In this document: in pieces, positions 1 through 8,297 of the stretch
How the letters are laid out: each line of letters starts with the position of its first letter
Position numbering within the stretch: position 1 is the first letter of the stretch
Source of the DNA: Methanomassiliicoccaceae archaeon
GTDB taxonomy: Archaea > Thermoplasmatota > Thermoplasmata > Methanomassiliicoccales > Methanomethylophilaceae
NCBI GenBank assembly: GCA_009780795.1
Contig: WQZJ01000002.1
Span: 1-39,037 of the forward strand
Reading direction: 5' to 3'
DNA: 39,037 nucleotides
Program-made: the position numbers and the translations under genes
The notes under the pieces: model-generated
The model's database searches: none
What the model saw: the letters and a program-made list of their open reading frames with translations, nothing else
Told to the model about the DNA's origin: nothing

Positions 1-1
1 C

Positions 2-1474
2 CCGAAGAGATTCGTGCTCGCGGCCACGCTCGAGGCCAACAAGGCCGGTCTCGTGACAGGCATGAAGGACCTCGGCGGCGGTGGGTTGAGTTGTGTGCTC
101 GGTGAGATGGCACTCGGGGCGAACTGCGGTAACGAGATACAATTGGACAAGGTCCTGCTCAGGGACAAGGACCTGGAACCTTGGGAGATATGGGTGTCCG
201 AGACGCAGGAGAGGATGATGCTCGCCGTGAAGGAGAAGAATGTCGATAAAGTTCTCAAGATATTCGAGAAACACAAGGTCCCCGCCGTGGTCGTTGGGAA
301 CAGCACCGAGGGCAAAAGATCGAAGATATTCTGGAAAAATGAATTAATATTCGACATGGACCTGGAGTTCCTTACCGGCGGTCCTGTCTACGACAGACCG
401 TTCGTCCTCCCGAAGGTCTCCTCTAAAGAGGACGAGAAGGCGCCGAGAAGGCTGCCTGACGGTAATGAAACGCTTCTTTCGATGCTGTCCGATCTGAACA
501 CAGCGTCCAGGGAATGGGCCATCAAACAGTTCGAAAGAGGCGGCAGTAGGACCGTTATCGGTCCGACTGCCGGCGATGGCCCGGGCGACGCAAGTGTGAT
601 AACACCGGTGGAGGGAAGCCCGAAGGGACTCGCCGTGACGGTCGGGTGCAACCCGTGGCATGTGGACGCGGCCCCGTACCGCGGAAGCAAGGGGTGTATT
701 GACGAGACGTGCCGTAACCTGGTCGCCGTTGGCGCGAGACCGCATGCGCTCACTGATTGCCTGAACTTCGGCAATCCGGAGAAGCCGGAGCGCATGGGAG
801 AGATCAGAGAATCGATAAGGGGATTGGGAGAGACCGCCAAGGCGCTCGGTATACCGATACCTTCCGGTAACGTTAGCCTTTATAACGAGTCATCGAACGG
901 CGTCTTCATACTGCCGACGCCTATGGTCATCGGCACCGGACTGATAGCTGACAGCAATAAGGCTGTAACGGCCGACCTGAAAGGAAAGGGGACGTCGCTG
1001 TTCCTCGTCGGCGCGACGAAGGACGAGATGGGAGGTTCGCTGCTGTACAGGAAGTTCGGCGGCACCGGAGGGGATGTCCCCGATGTCGATCCCGCTAACC
1101 TGAGGAAACTGATGGACAAACTCCTGAAGGCGATGGATCTGGGTCTTGTGCTGAGCTGTCATGACTGCTCGGACGGCGGCTTCGCCGTCGCGATGGCGGA
1201 GATGTGCATCGCCGGCAACGTCGGCGCGGACGTGGACCTTTCCAAGATCGCAGGGACGGACATCGTGAAGATGTATTCAGAGAGCAACAGCAGATGGATC
1301 GTCGAGGTCGCTAAGGAGCACGCGGACGAGTTCAGTACGTTGTTAGGCAGGAAGGCGGTGCGCATCGGAAGGACCGGAGGCTCCCGCCTTACCGTGAAGA
1401 ACATCGCCGATCTCGCCGTCAAGGACATGAAGGCCGCGTGGAAGGGACCCATAGGGAACATAATGAAGGTCTGA
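2..1474 (+). CDS. purL: Phosphoribosylformylglycinamidine synthase subunit PurL, C-terminal part (truncated by window start)
   Basis: Frame open from the window edge. Translation (KDLGGGGLSCVLGEMA..., GPTAGDGPGDASV..., HDCSDGGFAVAMAEM) has the PurL AIRS-like glycine-rich motifs. Stop TGA. Confidence 0.93.
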   Translation, partial: PKRFVLAATLEANKAGLVTGMKDLGGGGLSCVLGEMALGANCGNEIQLDKVLLRDKDLEPWEIWVSETQERMMLAVKEKNVDKVLKIFEKHKVPAVVVGNSTEGKRSKIFWKNELIFDMDLEFLTGGPVYDRPFVLPKVSSKEDEKAPRRLPDGNETLLSMLSDLNTASREWAIKQFERGGSRTVIGPTAGDGPGDASVITPVEGSPKGLAVTVGCNPWHVDAAPYRGSKGCIDETCRNLVAVGARPHALTDCLNFGNPEKPERMGEIRESIRGLGETAKALGIPIPSGNVSLYNESSNGVFILPTPMVIGTGLIADSNKAVTADLKGKGTSLFLVGATKDEMGGSLLYRKFGGTGGDVPDVDPANLRKLMDKLLKAMDLGLVLSCHDCSDGGFAVAMAEMCIAGNVGADVDLSKIAGTDIVKMYSESNSRWIVEVAKEHADEFSTLLGRKAVRIGRTGGSRLTVKNIADLAVKDMKAAWKGPIGNIMKV

Positions 1475-1476
1475 CG

Positions 1477-2046
1477 TCACTTCCCCTGATAGCGGAAACA
1501 GCACGTCATGTGATCGTCCGCGATGCCGACGGCCTGCAGGAACGCATATATCACGGTAGTACCGACGAACCTGAACCCGCGTTTCTTCATGTCCTTGCTG
1601 ATGGTGTCGCTGAGCGGGCAGGAGGCCGGGATATCGGTCATCACGTTCGGATGGCCTCTGATGGTCTTCCCGCTCGTGAAACCCCACAGATAGGCGTCGA
1701 AACTTCCGAATTCTTTCTGAATTTCGAGCACCCGGGCGGCGTTGTTGACTATGGATACGATCTTCAGCCTGTTACGGACTATACCGGCATCCTGCATGAG
1801 CTCGTTCATCTTGTCCTCATCGTAACCGGCGACCGTCCCTATGTGAAAACCGTCGAATGCTTTCTCGAAATTCTCCTGCTTGTAGAGGATCGTGCGCCAG
1901 CTCAGACCCGCCTGCATTATGTCCAGACATAGTTTCGCAAAAAGTTTCCGGTCGTCGTGCTCCGGGACTCCCCAGACCTCGTCGTGATACTTCATCATCT
2001 TCTCGTCGCCTAGCGCCCACGGGCAGCGTGTCACATCGTCGGGCAT
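1477..2046 (-). CDS. tag: DNA-3-methyladenine glycosylase I
   Basis: MPDDVTRCPWALGDEKMMKYHDEVWGVPEHDDRKLFAKLCLDIMQAGLSWRTIL... is typical of TagI, with C-terminal Cys/His zinc ligands. Internal Met chosen as start; stop TGA. Confidence 0.93.
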   Translation of the reverse strand: MPDDVTRCPWALGDEKMMKYHDEVWGVPEHDDRKLFAKLCLDIMQAGLSWRTILYKQENFEKAFDGFHIGTVAGYDEDKMNELMQDAGIVRNRLKIVSIVNNAARVLEIQKEFGSFDAYLWGFTSGKTIRGHPNVMTDIPASCPLSDTISKDMKKRGFRFVGTTVIYAFLQAVGIADDHMTCCFRYQGK

Positions 2047-2051
2047 AATGA

Positions 2052-2249
2052 TCAGTCCTTCCTGAACGTTATCAGAACGCCTCTTCCTCCGTCTCCGCCG
2101 CTGCCCATGAACGCATATGTGACCAGTTCCCATCCATCGGATGCCCTTCTGTTGATGATGTCGTCCAACAGCGCTATCTCTTCCTCTTTGATCGATGCCT
2201 TGATCAATTTGAATGATACTCTGACCACTTCGCTCTCATACCTTACCAT
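2052..2249 (-). CDS. Small DUF4177-like protein
   Basis: MVRYESEVVRVSFKLIKAS...ALLDDIINRRASDGWELVTYAFMGSGG...GVLITFRKD; the 'GWELV' core plus strand pattern resembles DUF4177. Confidence 0.55.
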   Translation of the reverse strand: MVRYESEVVRVSFKLIKASIKEEEIALLDDIINRRASDGWELVTYAFMGSGGDGGRGVLITFRKD

Positions 2250-2415
2250 GATCTGTTTCCCTCGCATTCTCATCGTCTTCACAGTACTTAACGGGTATGA
2301 CGAACGCAAGGCTGGTGTTTGTGAGCTTTTTCTGGTGAGACCGCCGTCCGCAGCCTAGCTGGAGCGACCCCTATGGGGAAGGAGTTTGTTCGACGTGCTC
2401 ACGCCATCATCATAT

Positions 2416-4578
2416 TCACTGCCGCGGGCGTATGACGAACATATACACAGACACCAGTGCCACGGCCGCGACCGCTGCCAATACGATTAACAGGGTCGTG
2501 GGCGACGATCCGCCGCCGGGTGTGGTCACAGGAGCGATGGTGATCGACAGACCCACCGTTTCATTGCCGGCACTGTTCCCCGCAGTCACTGTGAAATTGA
2601 ATGTTCCTGCTGCCGAAGGCGTTCCGGATATCGTTCCGTCCGATGAAAGGCTCAGACCGCCGGGAAGGCTTCCTGATGCGATCGACCAGGTGATCGTTGG
2701 ATAACCGGTGGCGGACAGTTGTTGACTGTACGCGGTACCGACAACACCGCCCGTTAAAGAAGCGGTCGATATCGACGGCTGCTGTACGACGATTATGGAA
2801 AATGCCTTAGTGTCACTGCCGGCGGCGTTCGTCGCTTCGACGGTGAAACTGAATGTCCCGGATGCCGAAGATGTACCGGACATCACTCCTGCGGACGAAA
2901 GGGTAAGGCCGCCCGGCAGACTGCCGACGACGACATTCCAAGTTGCCGCATCTCCGCTCGCTGTGAGGGCCTGGAAATACACTGTTCCTATGGTGCTGTT
3001 CGGCAATGACGGCGTTACGATGGCCGGCGGCAATGGTACCGTGCTTATGAATATTGAAAGCACCTTTGTATCGTTCCCCGCATCGTTAGTTGCTCTTACG
3101 GTAAAGGTGAACATCCCATCTGTCGTAGGCGTTCCGGATATCGTCCCGTTCGACGAGAGACTCAATCCTCCCGGCAGACTGCCAGCTGTTATGGACCAGG
3201 CGATCGTCGGATCACCGGTGGCCATCAGGGTCTGACTGTACGCCACTCCCAAGGAGCTTCCCGGTAACGTTGTCGTCGTGATGGTCGGAGGCACCGGGGC
3301 CGGACTGATGACGATGGAAAGTGCTTTTGTGTCACTCCCAACACTGTTCGCCGCACTCACCGTGAAATTGAATGTTCCTGCTGTCGAAGGTGTTCCGGAT
3401 ATGGTTCCGTCCGATGAGAGGCTCAGACCGCCGGGAAGGCTTCCTGATGCGATCGACCATGTCGCTGCCGGATGCCCGGTGGCCGTCAAGACCTGATTGT
3501 ACGCCGTACCTACAACGCCCCCTGTCAATGAGGCTGTTGTTATCGACGGTACTTCATCGACTGTTATGGAAAGCGCCTTGCTGTCGCTGCCGGCACTGTT
3601 CACCGCACTCACCGTGAAATTGAATGTTCCGGACGCCGTAGGCGTTCCGGATATTGCCCCGTCCGATGAGAGATTCAGACCGCCGGGGAGGCTTCCCGAT
3701 GCGATCGACCAGGTTACCGCAGGATAACCGGCGGCAGCCAACTGCTGACTGTACGTCGTACCGACAACGCCTCCCGTCAAGGAGGCGGTAGATATCGACG
3801 GTACTTCATCGATAGTTATGGAAAGCGCTTTGCTGTCATTGCCGGCAGCGTTCACCGCATTCACCGTGAAATTGAATATGCCAGATACCGAGGGCGTTCC
3901 GGATATCACTCCTGCGGACGAGAGACTCAATCCTCCCGGTAGACTGCCGGCTGATACGGACCAAGTGATCGTCGGATCGCCTGTGGCCGTCAGGGTCTGA
4001 TTGTACGCCACTCCCAAGGAACCGCCCGGCGGCGACATCGTTGTGATGGTCGGGGATACCGGAGCAGGATTGATGATCATGGAAAGCGCCTTAGTGTCAC
4101 TGCCGGCGCTGTTCGTCGCTTCGACGGTGAAATTGAACGTTCCGGATGCCGAAGGCGTACCGGATATCACTCCTGCGGACGAGAGAGTAAGGCCACTGGG
4201 AAGGCTTCCTGATGCGATGGACCAGGTCGCTGCCGGGTATCCGGTGGCCGTCAGGGTCTGATTATAGCCTACGCCTACAACGCCACCTGCCAAAGAGGCC
4301 GTGGATATCGACGGCACTTCGTTGATGGTTATGGAAAGCGCCTTGTTGTCACTGCCGGCGGCGTTCACCGCGTTCACCGTGAAATTGAATATCCCGGATA
4401 CTGAGGGAGTTCCGGATATCGTCCCGCCCGATGAGAGATTCAGACCGGCGGGCAGACTTCCGGACGTGATCGACCATGTCGCCGCCGGATGCCCGGTGGC
4501 AGTCAGGGTCTGATTGTACGCCGTACCGACAACACCGCCTGTCAAGGAAGTGGTCGATATCGACGGTAAAGAGTACAC
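2416..4578 (-). CDS. Putative Ig-like (He_PIG-type) repeat surface protein with C-terminal TM anchor; possibly the C-terminal half of the RCC1 protein upstream
   Basis: Eight ~84-87 aa repeats (PSISTxSLTGGVVGTAYNQ...LPGGLSLSSDGTISGTPS..GTFNFTVxAxNxAGSDTKALSI). C-terminal TTLLIVLAAVAAVALVSVYMFVIRPRQ. Annotated start is GTG at 4578 with no signal peptide. Same frame as the 4597-7032 ORF. Confidence 0.85.
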   Translation of the reverse strand: MYSLPSISTTSLTGGVVGTAYNQTLTATGHPAATWSITSGSLPAGLNLSSGGTISGTPSVSGIFNFTVNAVNAAGSDNKALSITINEVPSISTASLAGGVVGVGYNQTLTATGYPAATWSIASGSLPSGLTLSSAGVISGTPSASGTFNFTVEATNSAGSDTKALSMIINPAPVSPTITTMSPPGGSLGVAYNQTLTATGDPTITWSVSAGSLPGGLSLSSAGVISGTPSVSGIFNFTVNAVNAAGNDSKALSITIDEVPSISTASLTGGVVGTTYSQQLAAAGYPAVTWSIASGSLPGGLNLSSDGAISGTPTASGTFNFTVSAVNSAGSDSKALSITVDEVPSITTASLTGGVVGTAYNQVLTATGHPAATWSIASGSLPGGLSLSSDGTISGTPSTAGTFNFTVSAANSVGSDTKALSIVISPAPVPPTITTTTLPGSSLGVAYSQTLMATGDPTIAWSITAGSLPGGLSLSSNGTISGTPTTDGMFTFTVRATNDAGNDTKVLSIFISTVPLPPAIVTPSLPNSTIGTVYFQALTASGDAATWNVVVGSLPGGLTLSSAGVMSGTSSASGTFSFTVEATNAAGSDTKAFSIIVVQQPSISTASLTGGVVGTAYSQQLSATGYPTITWSIASGSLPGGLSLSSDGTISGTPSAAGTFNFTVTAGNSAGNETVGLSITIAPVTTPGGGSSPTTLLIVLAAVAAVALVSVYMFVIRPRQ
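2540..4575 (-). repeat. Tandem Ig-like-domain-encoding repeats, ~252-261 bp period, 8 copies
   Basis: PSIST/PTITT...ISGTP...FTV unit repeated eight times in the translation. Confidence 0.9.
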
Positions 4579-4596
4579 GTTGATGATGAAATCCTC

Positions 4597-7032
4597 CTAG
4601 AAATCCATGTAATTGGATAGGAACGGCCCCGTCATTACGTAGGAAGCGGTACCGAGCGCACCGCTGCCGTAGAATCCCCATGACCACCGCGTACCGTCAT
4701 CTTTGATCGCCACGGTATGTTCGTAACCTGCCGATACTATTTTCCAATCCGTATCCGTTCCGATCTGGACCGGAGTGTAACGATTGTCGTTGGTGCCGTC
4801 ACCTAACCGGCCACGCGAATAATTATGGCCCCAGGCCCACAGGCTCTCGTCATCCTTGATGGCCATCGAATGATTCCTGCCGGCCGATACCATGTTCCAA
4901 TCCGTATCCGTTCCGACCTGGGTGGGAGCGTTTTGGTGGGAGCCGCTTCCGTCACCTAACTGGCCGTACTGATTGGAACCCCAGGCCCACAGGGTCCCGT
5001 CATCCCTGATCGCCAAGCTGTGACTTTCGCCGGCCGATACCGCGACCCACTTATCTGCGGACGGTCCAATCTGGACAAAGATGTCGATATCTGCGCCACT
5101 TCCGTCATTTCCGTTACCGACCTGGCCGAAGAAATTATGGCCGGTGGCCAATAGCCTTCCGTCCTTCTTGATCGCCAGTGTGTGACTTTCGCCGGCCGAT
5201 ACCGAACTCCAGTCTGCAGATATTCCGACCTGCGTCGGAGAATTGGTTGATATCTTGTCTCCTTTACCGAACTGACCGCTGCTGTTGTTGCCCCATGCCC
5301 ATAGGGTATCGTTCTTCTTGATAGCCATGGAATAACGGTATCCGGCCGATACCGAACTCCAGTCCGTGTCCGTTCCGACCTGGATCGGTGAATTGGTTGA
5401 TGTGTTGTTCCCGTTACCGAGCTGACCGTCATTGTTGGCACCCCAGGCCCACAGGGTCCCATCCTTCTTGATCGCCAAAGTGTGGGTCTGGCTGGCCGAT
5501 ACCATATCCCAATCCGTGTCCGTTCCGACCTGGATCGGATGATTGGTTGATGTGTTGTTCCCGTTACCGAGCTGACCGCTGCCGTTGTTGCCCCATGCCC
5601 ACAGGGTCCCGTCCTTTCTGATGGCCACGGTATAATCATTGCCTGCTGATATGAAGCTCCAGTCGGTATCAATTCCGACCTGCAAGGGAGCAAGGTATAC
5701 CACGCTGTTGTCTCCGCACCACCATATGCTCCCGTCATCCTTGATCGCCGTCGTATAACCGCTGCCCGCCGACACGATATACCAGTCTGTATCCGTTCCG
5801 ACCTGCCCCGGTGTGTTGGTGTTACCTGTCGTTCCGTTACCGAGCTGACCGAACTGGTTGTTACCCCATGTCCAAAGGGTTCCGTCATCCTTGATCGCCG
5901 TCGTATAACCGCTGCCCGCCGACACCAGATGCCAGTCTGTATCCGTTCCGATCGGTACCGGGGCATTGGAGTTCCCTACCGTTCCGTTACCGAGCTGACC
6001 GAACTGATTGTTGCCCCAGGTCCATAGACTTCCGTCATTTTTTATCGCCACTGTGTGGCTTTCGCCGACCGACACCGCAATCCACTCATCTGTGCTCGAT
6101 CCTGCCTGCACCGGAGAGTTGCTTGATGTGTTGTTCCCGTTACCGAGCTGGCCGCTGCCGTTGGAGCCCCATGCCCAGAGACTCCCGTCATCCTTGATCG
6201 CCAAAGTGTGACTTTGACCGGTCGATACCGAACTCCAGTCCGTGGCCGTTCCTACCTGCACAGGAGAATTGCTTGATGTGTTGTTCCCGTTACCGAACTG
6301 ACCCTGGGAGTTGTTGCCCCATGCCCAGAGACTCCCGTCGTCCTTGATCGCCATCGTATGATTTGCGCCAGCGGATACAGAGCTCCAGTCCGTGGCCGTT
6401 CCTACCTGCACCGGAGAGTTGCTTGATGTGTTGTTCCCGTTACCGAACTGACCATTGTCGTTGTTGCCCCAGGCCCACAGAGTTCCGTCCGCCCTGATGG
6501 CCACGGTGTGGGTTAGGCCGGCCGACGCCTCGAGCCATGTGTCCGTTCCTATATTGACAGGTAAATTTCTGTCTAAGTTCGTGCCGTCACCGATCTGACC
6601 GGAAAGGTTGAAGCCCCAGGCCCACAGAGTTCCGTCCGCCCTGATGGCCACCGTGTGACCGGAACCGGACGAGATCATTTTCGTCTCATTGAGTATGCTG
6701 TCATATATCGTCGCTGTGACCGTCACTGTTCCGGTTCCGGTGGTGTTCAAAACATTCCCGCTGATGGATGCACCCGTGGTACCTGCGTCCTTGACGCTCC
6801 ATGATATCGCCTTGATGGTGGCATCGGATGGAGATACCGTACCGATGAGCGTGAGCGGTGTTCCGGCTATTGCAGTATTTGGTACTCCGGATATGCCGGT
6901 CACGGAGACGAACGGTCCGCTGGCCAAAGGCCCTCTCTCTTCGTTCCCTTCTTCAACAGCACTCATTGACACCGCGGATAATATGAATATAGCAGCGAAC
7001 ACGGTCACGACGAACTTCTGTCTTGTTTTCAT
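4597..7032 (-). CDS. Secreted RCC1-repeat (beta-propeller) protein with N-terminal Ig-like/Big domain; ends at in-frame TAG
   Basis: Signal peptide MKTRQKFVVTVFAAIFILSAVSMSA. Fourteen repeats of the type HTVAIKDDGSLWAWGNNxxGQLGNG...VQVGTDTDWxxVSAG. Stop codon at 4597-4599 is TAG (cta on + strand). Confidence 0.9.
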   Translation of the reverse strand: MKTRQKFVVTVFAAIFILSAVSMSAVEEGNEERGPLASGPFVSVTGISGVPNTAIAGTPLTLIGTVSPSDATIKAISWSVKDAGTTGASISGNVLNTTGTGTVTVTATIYDSILNETKMISSGSGHTVAIRADGTLWAWGFNLSGQIGDGTNLDRNLPVNIGTDTWLEASAGLTHTVAIRADGTLWAWGNNDNGQFGNGNNTSSNSPVQVGTATDWSSVSAGANHTMAIKDDGSLWAWGNNSQGQFGNGNNTSSNSPVQVGTATDWSSVSTGQSHTLAIKDDGSLWAWGSNGSGQLGNGNNTSSNSPVQAGSSTDEWIAVSVGESHTVAIKNDGSLWTWGNNQFGQLGNGTVGNSNAPVPIGTDTDWHLVSAGSGYTTAIKDDGTLWTWGNNQFGQLGNGTTGNTNTPGQVGTDTDWYIVSAGSGYTTAIKDDGSIWWCGDNSVVYLAPLQVGIDTDWSFISAGNDYTVAIRKDGTLWAWGNNGSGQLGNGNNTSTNHPIQVGTDTDWDMVSASQTHTLAIKKDGTLWAWGANNDGQLGNGNNTSTNSPIQVGTDTDWSSVSAGYRYSMAIKKNDTLWAWGNNSSGQFGKGDKISTNSPTQVGISADWSSVSAGESHTLAIKKDGRLLATGHNFFGQVGNGNDGSGADIDIFVQIGPSADKWVAVSAGESHSLAIRDDGTLWAWGSNQYGQLGDGSGSHQNAPTQVGTDTDWNMVSAGRNHSMAIKDDESLWAWGHNYSRGRLGDGTNDNRYTPVQIGTDTDWKIVSAGYEHTVAIKDDGTRWSWGFYGSGALGTASYVMTGPFLSNYMDF
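4620..6670 (-). repeat. Tandem RCC1-encoding repeats, ~150 bp period, about 14 copies
   Basis: Repeated DNA such as 'gagttgcttgatgtgttgttcccgttaccgaactgacc' and repeated WAWGNN...GQxGNG protein units. Confidence 0.9.
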
Positions 7033-7211
7033 GGCAGCATACCCCGAAGATGGTCTGTTTTCGGTCTGACCAGTAACCATAGACATAACGACAATCATTG
7101 TTATTATTGTTGTGATATCCACTTTGATACTGTTTTGAAAAGAGGTTATTCTTACAGTACGATGTGAGAGAATATTATTAAATCTTAAAACAATGCGGCC
7201 ATGGTGATCAA

Positions 7212-7526
7212 TTGTTCGATTATGCCGTTGTCGATAAGGTCGTTGACCGTATAGTCAGCGATTTCAATCCGAGAATGGTGGTCGTCTTCGGTTCCGTTGC
7301 GAATCGAACGGCCGGCGATAACAGCGATATTGATATTTTCGTTGTCATGGATACAGAACTTTCGTATCACCGCAGGGCAACCGCCATACACATGAAACTT
7401 CTGGACATTCCTTTGCCGATGGACATAATAGCGGTAACGCCGGAAGAGTACGAAGCCAATAAGGATAATGAAACGTCATTCATGTCCGAGATCCTAAGCA
7501 ACGGAAAGGTCGTCTATGCAGTCTGA
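7212..7526 (+). CDS. MNT-type minimal nucleotidyltransferase (MNT/HEPN toxin-antitoxin type)
   Basis: VVVFGSVANRTAGDNSDIDIFVVMD contains the GSxxxRxxxxxSDIDxxV nucleotidyltransferase motif. TTG start preceded by GGTGATC Shine-Dalgarno. Confidence 0.85.
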   Translation: MFDYAVVDKVVDRIVSDFNPRMVVVFGSVANRTAGDNSDIDIFVVMDTELSYHRRATAIHMKLLDIPLPMDIIAVTPEEYEANKDNETSFMSEILSNGKVVYAV

Positions 7527-7908
7527 TACGAAAGTGGATGCGGAAACGTTCAGAAAAAGGGCGGCCGAAGATTTGGCAATAATGGATATGTGCTAAGCGA
7601 ACGGATATGCACCTTACGGGCCTGCGTGCTTTCACGCCCAGCAGTATGCAGAGAAGATAGTAAAGGCAAAACTGCTGGATATGGGAACGCAGCCGCCGAA
7701 GATACATGATCTTTTAGCGTTGTAGAAAATGCTTCCGCCCTCCGATGCACGTGAAAAACTACTGATCAGGGCGGCCATCCTCACCCCTTTTGCCGTGGAC
7801 ATCAGATATTCGGCAGCGGTCTCCGATATCTCGTATATGGAGGAAGAGGCTGCTGAAGCATACGATGCCGCCGTTGAATTCGCGGAACTGCTCGATCTTA
7901 TATTGTGA
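7516..7908 (+). pseudogene. HEPN-domain protein, disrupted by two in-frame stops (TAA at 7594, TAG at 7723)
   Basis: Manual translation in one frame: MQSDTKVDAETFRKRAAEDLAIMDMC*ANGYAPYGPACFHAQQYAEKIVKAKLLDMGTQPPKIHDLLAL*KMLPPSDAREKLLIRAAILTPFAVDIRYSAAVSDISYMEEEAAEAYDAAVEFAELLDLIL*. The CFHAQQYAEKIVKA and IHDLLAL motifs are typical of HEPN. Overlaps the MNT 3' end. Confidence 0.8.
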
Positions 7909-8079
7909 GGACACAGTGATGATTCGCGGATGATCCGATGTCGCGTTACTGGCCATTAAAGAGTATGCAGGTTATGCGGCCTATGTGAGACATCGTAAAA
8001 GGAATGGAACTTGACCCTATTGCTCAACTGTCGAGGCCAGGTTCAATAGCTTCAAAAAACAGGTAAGCCAGTATAGTGA

Positions 8080-8152
8080 TGGTGGGCCCGCCGGATTTGA
8101 ACCGGAGTCAATAGCACCCTAGCTACAAGGATACCAAGCTACTTCGAGCCTC
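8080..8152 (-). pseudogene. Degenerate tRNA-Pro-like sequence
   Basis: Reverse complement ends ...GTAGCTTGGTATCCTTGTAGCTAGGGTGCTATTGACTCCGGTTCAAATCCGGCGGGCCCACCA: T-arm, 3' acceptor and CCA present. The 5' acceptor strand does not pair and the anticodon loop appears one base short (TAGGGT). Confidence 0.6.
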
Positions 8153-8193
8153 TGTTTCGGAAGTAGAAAGAAAGGATGTTAAAATATGGGCCC

Positions 8194-8249
8194 ATAACTC
8201 CATAACTTTCAAATAATCAGTAAATTTGGACTTATAACTCCATAACTTT
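8194..8249. repeat. Pair of direct repeats ATAACTCCATAACTTT (8194-8209 and 8234-8249), 40-bp spacing
   Basis: Exact 16-bp match read directly; each copy is itself a tandem of the octamers ATAACTCC/ATAACTTT. Confidence 0.9.
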
Positions 8250-8297
8250 TAATAAGTTGAGAAAGATGACCTATATGTCAGATCAGGAGATCGCACA

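Noticed and set aside
2795-4513. Series of plus-strand ORFs (MESALLSLPA...) with repeated sequence
   Set aside because: Antisense shadows of the Ig-like repeats, no independent start signals.
4956-5966. 336-aa minus-strand ORF (MPRYRSERIQTGIW...) over the RCC1 gene
   Set aside because: Out-of-frame shadow of the RCC1 tandem repeats; its own apparent repeats are a by-product of the repeated DNA.
2540-6670. CRISPR array in repeat-rich region
   Set aside because: Repeats are long, diverged and in-frame protein-coding (RCC1, Ig-like), without short repeat/unique spacer structure.
7516-7908. HEPN TAG (7723) as a pyrrolysine codon
   Set aside because: The same frame also has a TAA at 7594, so simple gene decay explains it better.
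7909-8079. Additional decayed gene after the HEPN pseudogene (e.g. MSRYWPLKSMQVMRPM)
   Set aside because: Too short and unrecognisable to support.
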